DNA of 64,000 nucleotides from Tetracladium setigerum (GCA_031472005.1 PZJY01000012.1:1674001-1738000); one strand, 5' to 3'. Shown: positions 36,401 to 48,586, numbered from the stretch's first letter. A program made the numbers and translations. The notes: generated by a model from the sequence alone, not told the origin.

Positions 36401-36721
36401 AAAGGGACTTTATCGTTTCTACAATTCCCAACAAGTATAAACATCACTTCAAAGGCACTCCCGCTCCATCAATCTCCCTCGATTCGGCATTGTTCGATTT
36501 GACGGAAAAGCCGACATGGATACAAAGCATGAAATGTATAACCCTAACATTTGAAAATCCAAAAGGTAGTCCTTTCCTTCTCTCTGGCACACGGAAAGAG
36601 TGTGTTATTCTGATGCCTTAGCTAATAATTTTGGCAAGGGTTGTCATCAATTCGCCAAATAACAACAGCTACGGACCCTGCAGAGCGTTCAAACTATTCC
36701 TGGAGACCAGCCCCCTCCTAG
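33443..36721 (+). CDS. Protein-kinase-like protein with a long C-terminal region, one apparent 1-base frameshift
   Basis: Eight exons: 33443-34167, 34251-35341, 35399-35616, 35680-35793, 35841-35895, 35951-36246, 36311-36565, 36639-36721. All introns have GT...AG ends and plausible branch sites. The kinase core shows FHFDLKPANIL (catalytic loop; HFD instead of HRD), ITDFGQS (DFG) and YRAPES (APE); the ATP-loop region EFREGHSGVLTKF is a degenerate Gly-rich loop. N-terminal to it is about 220 residues with no recognised domain; after it come about 400 residues including FFVPIYLYEKKIACGLYE and LEITALTIHSASKGSEP, possibly PH-like modules, and the end ERSNYSWRPAPS. At TTTT 33948-33951 one base seems missing (AIQLF to ADSFRVPKEGL); with it the exons sum to 945 residues. 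Start at MEQYRLR; an ATG at 33372 would need another frame correction. Confidence 0.68.
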
Positions 36722-36758
36722 TCGCAGTCGCTACAAATCATCCTTTCGCTTCTCGAAT

Positions 36759-38661
36759 TTATGGTGTGGCGGCTCTACCAACCGACACTCGCTCCCTGAG
36801 CGCTCTGTTCTTCGTAAATTCAATGATCAAATAAACAATCATCGTTATCGCTACCAGTGGGATTGAGAGCATAGCATATATCTTCAGATCTGGCGTTGCT
36901 GCAAGAGTGAATTTTGTACCTTCAACAACCGAAATGTATCCCATTTGCAGAATATCCTTTATTTATACAGTGAGTTTCTCAGGCTTCCACCAAAAACATA
37001 GGCTGAACACTCACTGCAGAGAAAGACGCTGGCACGAAAACCAACGCCAAGATTGTCAGCGTCTTTACAACATGTGTCTCCTGCGTCGCTCGATTGGACA
37101 GTTCGAGGAGGGCGATGGTATTTTTATTACTGAGCTCCGTGTTCAGTCTATTCATCTCGCTGTTTCTCAAAGCGACAGTGTCTCGCAGCTTGATATATGA
37201 AGATTAGTCGGTCAATCAAGATCAACTCGCAAGAGATCCCCAATGGAAATATACTTACCTGGCCCGCCAATATCTCTGCCCTTTTGCTAAGACTCACAAC
37301 ACTTTTTTGGTGGAATTTTTGTTCTTGTATTATTTTTGCGATGGCTTGTTGAAATTCGGGCATCGCTGAGTACAGGAGAGAAATTTCCTTGTCCTGATCA
37401 AGCTTCCCTACGGTCTTGGATATGCATTGAAGGGTTTCGATGTTGACATCTATCATATGTGCTGTTCTCAAAGCTTGATCGGTCAAGACTTGAAGGGCTT
37501 TCATGTCTCTGGAAGCACTCTCCGCCGTGTCGATTTCTTTCAGGGCTTTTGGATCTACCGCTGCGATGACCACACGTGTATACTAGATTTCAAACAAATA
37601 TCAACTCTTAATCTTACATCCCGGAAAGATGAAGCTTACGATTTTGTGGAGTTTCTCATCCAAGTATCTGATATATTTTCGCCACCCATCATCAATGGAG
37701 CTCCAGCACAAGAGATGGATATCTGTCCAATTTTGAACGAATCCTAGTGCTGAAGATGCACTTGAGACCGATTGACTGAGCCGCCGGCTCATTTCTGCCG
37801 ATAACCTCGTGAGGATATGATTACTTCTCCCTTCCTCGAGAGACACGTTTTGGTAGACAACCGTGTGTCTCAATGACCAGGGATTTTTCCCTGACTTGTC
37901 GCTCCTCAGCTCTACGTGTTTCACTATATAACAGCTCTCTAAGAAACAAGTAACTTTGTTAGTCGGATGGAGATTTAGCAGAAGAATATTAATTTTATAC
38001 GAACCAAAAGTACGCAACTTTCCATTCTCGTTGACAGTCGAGACAGCATCAAATCCTCCAAAACCTTCGTCTTTCGGAAAATCCCCCACGCCAAAGACAC
38101 TCAGGTACCGAAAGAACGGAGAAAATACTTTCAGCGATGACAGCAGAGAGATCATGCCAGCTCTCGTGATGAGCAACGGACCCCAGCCATAACCTGGGGC
38201 CAAAAGACTTTGAAATTGTTAGCTGGAAAGCCTTCAAGATAGTATAAGTAGTAAGTATCCATGGATCATGTTGTACCAGAAGAGTGCCCTCATAGTGCGG
38301 TCGTTTCTTTCTCCTCTTTGGAGAGATCTCTGTGTAACATGAACATTCGAGCTGAGAAAGTGAGGGGTACTGGCCAAGTTCACAAACCTCAAAATATTCA
38401 CAAACTTCAGCCTCGCTCTCCAGAGATGTTGCCTTGAGACCTACCCCACAATATGTTGGTGAATATGACCTGAAATTGCAATTATTTTAAATTAATAGCG
38501 TGGAGCATACCAGTTTCATCCACTACCGCGGCCTCGACATCGACGGGCGTTTCTTTAACGAACAATTTCTCCGCATAATCTAGCAGATCTCTTGCGATGC
38601 CCGCTCCGTTATTAGACACTGACGATGTAATCGAAGGCCAAGAAGGCAATGTGGTAGTCAT
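36759..38661 (-). CDS. Fungal CorA-like membrane protein, 5' half with unresolved frame
   Basis: CorA-type proteins are divalent-cation channels with two C-terminal membrane helices; the fungal family is divergent and its transport role is unproven. Secure exons: 38661-38511, 37938-37640, 37582-37259, 37188-37015, 36956-36759. An exon ending at 38014 precedes them (GPLLITRAGMISLLSSLKVF...TVNENGKL). Family blocks: NPWSLRHTVVYQ, LLYSAMPEFQQAIA, KRAEILAGQ, LRDTVALRNSEMNRLNTELS, then membrane segment TLTILALVFVPASFSA, DILQMGYISV in place of the GMN loop, and LKIYAMLSIPLVAITMIVYL. Between 38469 and 38205 the frame cannot be settled: CCCC 38444-38447 appears to lack one base, and a second intron or shift is required. 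The stop lies only 37 bp from that of the kinase-like gene. Confidence 0.7.
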
Positions 38662-40021
38662 CTATGCAGATTCTACGTGCTCTGAGGTAAAAATCAAAAG
38701 TTCGATCACTTGAGAGTGGCCTTGTCTTTTGTGCGGAAGCAACGTCTTTTTACTATCTACCACGAGCCAAACCCAGCGATCAACAGTGCTACAGGATGCC
38801 TTATATTATTGCACTTCATTCGTACCGCTTGCAGTTTCAATCACTTCTCAAACGCCCTGCTAACCTTCCGTCCATATGACCTTGTACACAGCATTTTAAA
38901 TGCAGCCTTAGGTGCCGAAGGTCTTGATTCTTGGTGGTAGGGAGTTCATTTTCATCACATTTCTCTCAGCCTGCTCGGCTCACCACGATTAGTCTGACGA
39001 TCAACTGACGTGGTCTGTCCTGGAATGTGGATTACCTACAGCTGTGATCTCTCGGGAGGCTGTTACAACCCACCACGTGGTAAGACCGTCGGTAGTATCC
39101 TGACACAAAGGAGGATGTGAGTGTTTTCGTTTCCTCGAAGATTTAAGATTGAGCTTCTGTGGAGGTACGCTGGGGAAGCATTACCTCGTAAGACCACTGT
39201 TGTACTCCAGAATGATCGTATTGCGCACCGAGATTTGAGGTGAGCCAGTTCCACAAAACGTTCTCTAACACGCCGTATTTTACTGCAGTTGTAATCATCT
39301 TGAAGCATGAAGTTTTGCTTGGAAAGATGATGGGGATATGTTCTGATGTCTGGCTTCAAAGTCTTATTTGACTGCTTGGGGATTATCACTTGTCACTTTG
39401 TCACATATGATAACTGCGTGAGTAATGAAAATCCGCCCGATGGTGAGCCCATTTGGATGGGAGGGCAAAGCACAGCTCTACAGTCTATTATTGAAAGCAG
39501 TGACACGTGTAGATACTGTACAGGGTAAGATTTTTGAGCATGGCGGAGATCCGAAGAAGGTTCTCGTTTTTGATTTCTTGCGTAACACAAGCTGGGCGTT
39601 TCTTTTTTCTTGGTAAAAACTGCTAGGCGAATCCAGGTTGCCTATTTCAGCCCATTTACCAACCGCGCTGTCAAAGAAAACACTAAGCTTGATGGATCCC
39701 AATCATCAGATGGAGTCTGCCTTTTGAGAGTTCGCGATCGGCGAGCAAACAGGAGGGGGAGTAGCTACCTCGTATTTCTTGGTATTGGCCTGGGGCCTCC
39801 GTACCTCACCATTCCTTCAATCCTCGACTGTGTGGAAGGAGATCCACTATCTTCTATTGAGTTTAAACGTTTCACAGACCTCGGCATGGTTGGGACGAGT
39901 ACAAAAAGCTGTACTTCATCCTGCTCGTTCATGACCTCGAGACGCCAAGACATTTCAACAGTTTGGCGAGACATCAACAAACCAGAAGAACTTAGGGACA
40001 GAACCCCTCAAAGAATCGAAT
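38662..40021. other. Divergent intergenic region, no supported gene
   Basis: Lies between the CorA-like gene (minus) and the permease (plus). A frame at 39610-40053 overlaps the permease start in another register and looks like chance. Confidence 0.5.
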
Positions 40022-42829
40022 ATGGTGACCTCACAGCCAATTTACGACCGTAATCATCGACCTGTGGAGAATGGCCACGGATATGCCGAAGACGACTCCG
40101 TGTTGTCCGACGAGATCGCACGCGAACCCAAGGAAACTAGTGGACTCTCAACCTTCGACGTGTTCTCTCTAATCGTGAACAAGATGATTGGAACAGGCAT
40201 CTATACCGCGCCTGCAAGCGTGCTGTTATTGACCGGCCACAAGGGATTCACACTTGCATTGTTTGGAGCTGGATTTGTATACTCGATTGTCAGGTAAGCG
40301 AGTGAATTCCTAATATCGTCAATAGTACTTAAGAACGCTCAAAGGGTAACTCTTCGGTAGCATGTACATGTATCTTGATTACGCAGCAGTACTTCCCTAC
40401 ACTGGCGGCGAGCTTGTTTACGTGAGTTATACAATTCTTGAACTCAGATCCCTTCATACTGTCACAGTTTTAACCGACCTTAAAGATAGACGAGATATTT
40501 TCCTCATCCGGTACCGACACAACACCCGGCAGCGAAAGCAACAACCCTGAGCACCACCCATCCATTCCCCTCCCAAATCGCTCCCCGGGTCAAGCACAAC
40601 TTCCAGCACCCCAATCACTCCAAAGACCATGGTACCAAAAACTCCTCGGCGACGGCCTTCTGGGATATGTGAACTATTCCTTCCTCTTCATCTCCATCTT
40701 CAACTCAGGCACAAATAGCATGCAAATTGGTCGTATGATAATTCTCTGCATCCAAGCCAGCCGATTAACCGACTCGCTCTCCACCAAACTACAAAACCTC
40801 GCTTCTGACAAAAGCCTCGCTGGTGAAACAGATCTGCTGGTTGACCTGCAATCCACGGCAAGCAGATATAGTCATCTTTCAGGTCAGCCAAATACAACAG
40901 TGAACCTCGATCTTATGCGCTTCATTGGGATTGTCGCCTTGACCACCTTATGTCTGATTCAGTATTTCTCAGCCGAGGCAGGACGGAGATTGAATCGCTA
41001 CCTGGCTGTACTCAAGATCTTATTTTTGTTTGCTTTGTTTATTGCCGGTGCGGTAAAGACAAGGGAAACGCATTTGGATAACCAGAACCCCCCTTTCCCT
41101 ATTGACATGGCTGGGGAGTGGAAAAAGTCCTTTCGGAAGAGTGGGACATCAAATGTCGCCTTTGCCAAAGGGCTTTTGGCAATTTTGTTTAGTTTTCAGG
41201 GCTGGGAAAACGCTACATTTGTAAGGAGTCTCTTCTATCTTCTTGCACTTTGTTGAGTTCCTCGTATGAAGCTTGGACTGATTCAAGTGATTATTTACAG
41301 GTTACTGGAGAGATTCCCCGTCATAATCACGGTAATTTTCGGAACGGATTCATGCTAGCAGTCTTCACAGTTGGCACTCTATATCTTCTCCTCACAGCAG
41401 TATTTGTAAGTTACTTCATTTATCCGCTGTTCTTACCTCCTTCATACTTGCTTCCTTCTTCGCTCTTGCTTCCTTTCTCCTTCGCTTTATCCTATACTCT
41501 CGCTCTTTCCTCGTCACTCGCTTTTCTTTTCCTCCTTACTTGCTCCCCCTTTCATCTTCTTCCACGTCCTTCTACTTCTCTCTATCTCTTCCATCTCCCT
41601 TCATGTACATTAACCTTCTCCATTCACCTCCTATCGTCACCTCCCTTAACACCCCTTCATTCTGCGACCCGAGTAGGACTAAGCATTCAAAATAGCTCCA
41701 CGCTACACCATACAGCTCCATCGAAGGCGGCGGCCAAAAAGTATTCTACGCGCCCCAATTCTTCAACAACTCCATCGCAGCCCAGCAAGCATGGTCAATC
41801 CTGTACACCATATCCTCTCTTGGAAGTCTCAATTCCATCATCTACACATTCTCACGCGTCAAACAAGCAATTGGTGCCTCGCACATCCTCCCCTGGTCGT
41901 CCGTATGGGAAAAAGATGACCTCGTTAACCGTGCGGACATTTATGACAACATGCACAAATCTCCCCAAGGTGGGCTGATCCTTCACTGGGTCATGAGTGT
42001 CGTAGTCATAGCTGGAACTGGCTGGATGAGCAACATTAATGAGGTCACGAATCTCCCAGGGAATCTGCAAGCATATGCGCATTGTTTCATTCTGAGTGAG
42101 TTATTTCTTCCTCTCTCCTCAAATCACCGGTTCGCCATGTTGAGGAAACTGAAAGGGGGGAAAAGAAGCATCTTCTTCTCTCCCCACATCTCATATTGGC
42201 CATTTTGGGATAACGGGAATGGGAAAAGATTGCCGTACAAAAGAGGCTTTTACTGATTGCGTACGTGTGTGTATATGAAAACAGTAATCCTAAGCGCAGG
42301 CTTCTTTCGCCTACACAAGCGCGAGACCGCCCTTAACATTACCCCAGACAGCACTTCCTTCCGCCTCCACGCACAACACGGCGTCCCACGACTCATGATC
42401 GCCCTCATCCTCCTTCTCTACATTGTCGCCAATGGTGCAATTCTAATCCTCAACGTACTTCCACCCTACCAAGCCGCTGACGGTGCCTTCTTTGCCTTTC
42501 CCGGCTACGCATTGTTCACCATTACATTCGGTATCGTGCTATTTGCGTTCGTGTATTACTTACTTGTCTTTGGGGCCGCAGTGTGGGTGATTCAGGGACG
42601 GGTGGGGAAGGGAAGAGGGGATTTGGAGGAGGGGGGTTGGGGAGATGTGGTTGGGTGGTGCGCAGGTGCTAGGGTGGTGGTGGAGAAGGATGAGGAGTAT
42701 GACGTTGATTTGGAGAGGGTGAATCGTTTTGGGAGGAGGTGGAGGTTGAAGTGGTCGTTGAAGAAGGAGCTGAGGGTGAGTTTTGAAGCAATTTTTCCTA
42801 CCTACTACTGTTCCTTCTTAGATGAGTAG
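40022..42829 (+). CDS. Amino-acid permease of the methionine-permease (Mup) type
   Basis: APC-superfamily plasma-membrane transporter. Six exons: 40022-40293, 40361-40421, 40486-41220, 41301-41405, 41696-42095, 42300-42829, 700 residues if the end is unspliced. Landmarks: a charged N-terminus, then first helix with NKMIGTGIYTAPASVL, YLDYAAVLPYTGGELVY, LGDGLLGYVNYSFLFI, GLLAILFSFQGWENATF, and NGFMLAVFTVGTLYLLLTAV. Further helices are LHWVMSVVVIAGTGW and IALILLLYIVANGAIL; the last is FGIVLFAFVYYLLVFGAAVW. The loop after helix 2 (Ser/Pro-rich, about 60 residues) is longer than usual. Intron 4 is 290 bp and strongly pyrimidine-rich. A further intron 42776-42821 ending in codons MSSSA is possible. 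No frame correction is needed. The substrate, methionine, is inferred from family resemblance. Confidence 0.82.
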
Positions 42830-43061
42830 TAGCGCATGAATGTTGGGCTAACTTTGAGGCCTTACATAGCATCCTGGAACTGGAAATGAAAATGACATCT
42901 TGGAAGCAGAAAATGAGTTGAGGGTGAGTTTTGAAGCAATTTTTCCCTACCACTGTTCCGTCTTAAATGAGTAGTAGTGCATGAATGTTGGGCTAACTTT
43001 GAGGCTTTACATAGCATCCTGGAACTGGAAATGAAAATGGCATCTTGGAAGCAGAAAATGG
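42771..43061 (+). repeat. Tandem duplication, two copies offset by 148 bp
   Basis: Copy 1 (42771-42918) and copy 2 (42919-43061) both open TGAGGGTGAGTTTTGAAGCA and continue with GCATGAATGTTGGGCTAAC and GCATCCTGGAACTGGAAATG. They differ by a few substitutions and small deletions. Copy 1 contains the end of the permease reading frame. Confidence 0.9.
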
Positions 43062-44781
43062 ATCGGAGGAAACTCAAGTTAAAAATCCTCCCCGCCAGAA
43101 CGGGTGCACACTAATTTCTGGTATTGGTTCTTTGGCGGTAAGAGAGGGCTAGATCCAAGCAGGACGCCTGGAGGCAAGCTTAGAGAGACACTGAGAGAGT
43201 ATCGTTTAGATTGATTTGTAGATTGATTATTGGAGAGATAGGATACTGCCCTAAGACAACGCATTGCGCACCTAATAGATACATCGATATTTGAAAGACG
43301 GGGTTTGCAAAAACTAGCCACCTTAAGCGACATATATATTTAACGCGAGCATCGGAATGAGAACGGGAATAACGGAATCAGCAAAATCGTAACTCTTTGT
43401 ATTTCTATACTACTTAAAAATCAGAAACAACAATTGTCACTTGGTACAATCTCTCTATCTGGGACATGGGCATAGAAGCCAGTTCAGTTTAGATCAATAT
43501 TTAATTTGAGTCGAGAAAACCAGACATCCAAACCCAAGGAGAGCCCGTAAAACCTACCGCCAGCCAGCCAGCCATATATCCCAGGAGTACGTCCTTTACA
43601 AAGCGTCTGTTGCATGCATGGAATCTCACTCACACTTTGACATGAGGAATGTTCAAGGTGGCATTAAGTTTTGCTATCCCCCAAGCAATTTAGACGTACG
43701 AGCCCCAAGCATCATACAAGACAATGAAGTAGTCGAAGACGAGGAAAAAAAAAACTGTGTGTAACCAACCAACCTTGAACCACTTGGTTCAAAACTACAT
43801 TCTGCCGCAAACCTGACATGGAGAATCAGCTCGGAAGATAAAAGTGCTTTTTGTTTCTTGGCGAAGTTACACAAATCCTACAAAGACCCCAAAAAGTCAG
43901 CCACCAAATTGGCAAAACAGGGAAGTTACCTTTCTCTCAGGCCCATGTGGAGAGTGAGAGACGAATAGACAGAGTGTGTATGTCATTGTGCGTGTATTTG
44001 ATATTTGGAATGCGAAGGAAGTCTGGAGTTGGAGTTGACATGATTGTTTACGAAGAGTTGCCTAAATGCGACTGCATTTTTTTTGTGTTTGTGATGATGG
44101 AAGGAAGGCGGAAGTGTGTTATGGCAATTGTCAAGATCTAGCGAAGTTTATTGAGTTCGTACTGACGAGCACGTTGAATTTTTGTAGTTGTTCACGGAAG
44201 ACTGTAGTTTGGTATCGAGATTTCTGTTTTCAGGCGACTAAGTCGAAAAGACGAGACAGATCCTTCGTAGAAAGGCGTATGGCTGGTATTGTAAAGCTCC
44301 CCTTTTGATGAAATAGAAGAAGCCCTGCCCCTTGCGAAGGAAAGCCTGCTGAATAGTGGTACAAGTTGTGGGGACGAAACATGAGGTGCTGTAGGCTGTC
44401 TGATCGTGATACGCAATTTTCCCAGGGGAGACACCGGAACAACCATCGAAGAGGCTTGATCCTGTGCTGAAAACCCGCTGACCCGAATGTACGTCGTTCC
44501 GAAGAGAGACCATAAAAAGAAGAGCAGAAAAGAAAGCCTGATTTCCGCATCCGAAGGAACGCAACATCCATGAGCTTCGCCGTCATACATCGCTTTTAAT
44601 CCGCCGAATATTTGTGAAACTGATTTACCCAGCCGATCGAAGCTTTGGACCCCAATGAAGACAAAAGAAAAATGAAGAGGCCCATAGTGAAGCAACCCGC
44701 ATCAAAGAAAACCGCAGATCCAAAGCTTTGGCTGTTTCGTGCGATTTAACGAGCTGGTCGCTCACCTGGATTTGTCAGTTT
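43062..44781. other. Intergenic, no supported gene
   Basis: Convergent space between the permease and the RRM gene. The minus-strand frames at 44192-44695 overlap each other in all three registers and have no family motif. Confidence 0.5.
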
Positions 44782-46173
44782 TCAATGTTCGCGCTTGAAT
44801 CTTTGAGATTCGCCATCATCATAGCCATATCTACCGTAAGGCTGCTCCCCACGAGGCTCGGCACGAGGAGCTGGGTCGCCGAAGTTTCCTGGGGCTTCAC
44901 GTTGAGGACGCTCGCTGCGCTCGGAATATCCACGGTCAGCGTAGCCACCACCTATGATCCTGAATTAGCTTGGTGCACGTAAAATAATGGAATATGTGGT
45001 GGCGTTTTCTTACCTCCACGGCGATCATCGCCACCTCGTCGGTCATAGCTGCGCTCATCACGGTACCTATCGTTGCGAGGAGCATAGTCATCACGATCAC
45101 GTCCGCCATAACCTGAAATCTTGTTAGTTTTGTCTTTGCGAAAGCCTAGGAGTGTAGGCTGGCAGGTGGAATATCAAACATACCTCGGTCACGGTCATCT
45201 CTGCGTCCATAGCCTGTAAAGAACGACTTAGCTCGAGCCCAGGAACGAATGAAAGTAAACTGGAAGATTATCCAGCCGTGAGGAAGACTTACCACCTCCA
45301 CCTCCACGATACTCATCACGACCACCGTAGCCTGAAAGCGAGTTAGTCAAAGATTTCCTGTAAATGTCTCCCAAGACCAGTTCAGCTTACCTCGGAAGTC
45401 ATCACGGCGTCTGTCGCCACCATATCCACGGGGAGGGCCACGTCCTGGCTCATCTTATTCAAGTTTTAGCTCGTGCGTAGGTTACGGGTAATAATAAAGA
45501 CTTACCTCGCTTTGGTGGACCAAAGTACTTGCCAGGAGTTGGGGTACGAGGGCGGGAACGACGAGCCTTCTCAATGCTCAAAGTTCGGCCTTCGATAACC
45601 TCTCCCTGAAGTCCCTCCTTCGCAGCATCAGCTTGCTCAGCAGTAACCATCTTGACGAAGCCGAAGCCACGAGACTCCTTGGTGTGAGGGTCAAGCATGA
45701 TTTGGCACTTCTCGACATCACCATACTTCTCGAAGAGACGGGTAACCTCCTGCTCGGAGAGACGAGGGTGGATACCGGTCACGAAGAGGTTGGAGCCTGG
45801 GTTAATTGCACCGTCATCTTGAGGTCCTGGACCACCACGATCGCTCTTGGGAGCACCACTGTGTAATGTATCAGACTAATTCGCATCGGATGTTTGAAGT
45901 TGAGATAGTACTGACCGGCTGTCGGCATGGCCGTTACCGTTAGGCGAAGCAGATCGACGGGGACCTCCTCGAGGGCTGTCGTTGCGTCGGGTTGGGCGAG
46001 GAGACGCGCTGCGCTCTCTCTCACGCTCGTATCGGGGAGCCTCATCTAGATGTAGGAATCGGGTCAGTTTGTCTTCAGGATAAGAGCGCGAGACAATCAG
46101 TATGAAGGCAATCGAATGGTTGCATACCCTCGTAACGAGCTGGGTTCTCGTTCTCGTAGTCCATGGAAGCCAT
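44782..46173 (-). CDS. RRM protein with RG/RD-rich tail (transformer-2-like)
   Basis: Probable nuclear RNA-binding or splicing factor. Eight exons: 46173-46128, 46045-45916, 45858-45506, 45453-45391, 45331-45293, 45213-45184, 45112-45014, 44951-44782; 309 residues. The start is MASMDYENENPARYEG. A short SR-like stretch (RERERSASPRPTRRNDSPR) precedes one RRM with RNP2 LFVTGI and RNP1 RGFGFVKM, followed by RRSRPRTPTPGKYFGPPKRG. The rest is Gly/Arg/Asp/Tyr-rich (for example GYGGRDEYRGGG, GYGRRDDRDRG), encoded by several 30-100 bp exons that each begin with a GY codon pair in the same phase. The resemblance to Tra2 is in the RRM plus the RS flank; the exact orthology is not settled. Confidence 0.88.
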
Positions 46174-47526
46174 GTTGATGAACTGTGTTCTTGCAAATAG
46201 GCAAGGACGTCAGGGTGTTGTGAAGGAAGGGGTTGTGAAAAGCTGAAAAGGAGTCCAAACTCGGCAGAAAAGGCCGGTAGAGATATGCAAAGAGTCAGAA
46301 AAGAATCCCGATGAAGGTCGAGATGGAAATATGACGATGTGGTGAGAATGTCGTTGGAAGGAAGGAGGTGGAATGTGTCAAGAGTCGCAGCTCGCGAGGT
46401 GACAAAAGAATTTGGAGAGGCTCGACCGCGAATGCGCTAGTCTGTATTCGGCTTAACTCTCAGCACCAGCCTTGCATGAAGTACGGGAGCCTTGGCAACT
46501 GAGTTTCTCCCGGAGGCCCCGTTTCAACTTCGGAACTAAAATAGAAAATAGAAGAACAGAATTTTGGGACATCACATGGAGAATCTTTTATTGACTATAA
46601 CAATCAAGCCTTTTCTCACCTTCTATTGAAAGTGAATGTGAAAAATTATCAGGATTTACACAAAGTATTTCTTTGTCCAAACTGTCCCCACAAAAGCACT
46701 ACTCTTAGCATATCGCATGAGCAGAAGGTAAACAAAAGAACGAAAAGTTTGGCTATTGCATGTACATCAGATCATTTTGATTATTACTGGACATCTAATT
46801 TTGATGAATTGAAAATGAAAATAGAACTTGATGATTTGTGATTTACACGAAATATTTCTTTGTCCCCGAGCATGAGAACAATGATTAGCATAGGCTTGAA
46901 CGCCTCAACGAAATTATGGTTGTTACATATCATCTTACATCAACTAGATCTGCTTGATTATTATTTAAATATTTCTTGATAATGAATAGAAATTGAAATT
47001 GAATCAACATCGCACTTACCTACCTAGTGACCCACATAATGATCCACACAATGAATCACGCAAAATATCTTTCTGTCCCCCATGCGAGCAAGCGCTTCTC
47101 TTGGCATATTGCTTGAACAGTAAACAAAACAACCAAACTTTAGATATTGCATGTATGCCTATACAATAGATCTTATTAATTATGAGCAAACGTTTCTTTA
47201 TATTGAATTCAATTGAAAAGCAAAAGAAAAATAAAAAATGTCATTGAGAAAATTCTTTCATCCGGGATATACTTCTTTGCCCACCGCTTCATCGACCAAA
47301 CTTCTCTTCTTTAGTAAAATTTTACATACCTACCTCCCCCGTTCATATCAAGCTGCTTTCTGAAATCACATAAAGAAGTACATGCAATAATTCTATCCAT
47401 TCATTCATTTATCATAATTCCATCATATCTGAATCCATTTGATTTCCACCCCCTCCCCCTCCTCCAATTCATTAATCATACTACATCGCCTCGTATCCTC
47501 CAACCAACCCATCACATCCATTCGAT
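46174..47526. other. Intergenic with promoter of the RRM gene and an AT-rich decayed repeat tract
   Basis: 46174-46520 is the promoter and leader side of the RRM gene. From 46550 to about 47420 base composition drops sharply to AT-rich and no coding frame is credible. Confidence 0.6.
46650..47320. repeat. Degenerate tandem repeat, three to four units of about 190-210 bp
   Basis: Unit starts near 46654, 46841, 47050 and 47257. Shared words are TATTTCTTTGTCC or ATCTTTCTGTCC, then CTCTTAGCATAT or CTCTTGGCATAT, GAACAGTAAACAAAA-like, and ATTGCATGTA. Copies 1 and 3 match best. Divergence is rich in C/T and G/A differences, as in an old repeat decayed by point mutation. Confidence 0.6.
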
Positions 47527-48555
47527 TCAAACCTCTGACCCCTTCGATCTACTCGGATAACTCAAAGCACCGCTCGCCTTCGCACAACTACTCACACTCC
47601 CGCCCAACGCCCCAGCATCAACCGGCACCCCCCTCGCACTCTGCACACGCCCAACAGTATGATAATAATACCACGCTTCGCTCACTATTGTTCTCCCATT
47701 ATCCGTACTATTCCTCCCCGCACCCGTCTCATTGTACCTCGGGCCCCTACACCCCACATACGGCCTCGCACCAAAGCCCTTCACCAAGGCATCCTGAATC
47801 TGACTCAATCCATACTTGGTCTCATTACTGGGCACAATCCCCTCGCGCTGGAGCCAGTAGAACGTAGGTAGTTGATGATTGAATGCAATAGCCGTCTCAA
47901 AGTACTCAACCACATCGGAGTGGTTTTTGTACTGTGGGCCGTAGCATGGCACGTCAAAGGTAGAGAAGCAGGTGGCGTGCTTGGAGAACTCGTGCGCCCA
48001 AAGGACGTGGTTGGGTTCGTTTTGGGATATCCAGTATTTGGACATGTATGCGAGCAAATCGAGCTTGCCGAAGCTTTTGAGAAAGGTGCTGACGTTGGGG
48101 CCGGTGTACGCCGGGACTTTGGTGCCGTTGGCAAGGCCGTTGGTGGTGTTTGGGGAGGGGAAGGGATCGTATTGACGACTGTGAAGTTTTTTTTGTTAGT
48201 CTTCTTCGATGATTTTACGTTTTAGGCACTTGGGTTGGGTTGTGGTGGGTTGGGAGTGAGATCGAGATGGGATATTGCACAGGATAGGAGGCAAGGTAAG
48301 GTTAAAGGTACGCACTTCAAATCGCAATACTGCGTATAAGAACCATTACAGAAATCCGGCCAAAGACCATGGATTGTCCAATCATTCTTTGGAAGAACCT
48401 GACCCTTGGATTCAAGACCGGTATAGGTAGACCAAAATTGCGTTGCCAGCACCAAGCCACCGTAGGTCTCGGTGCAGCAGGAATCCGTGACATTGGGGAA
48501 GGCTTGAGGCGAGCAGGAGAGGGATGGAGTTTCTATTATGGGGCATTTTGGTCAG

Positions 48556-48586
<31 letters not shown>

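Noticed and set aside
39610..40053. 147-codon plus-strand frame ending over the permease start
   Set aside because: Overlaps the permease start in another register; no motif.
44192..44695. Overlapping minus-strand frames of 109-167 codons
   Set aside because: All three registers are open in part, which argues for base composition rather than coding.
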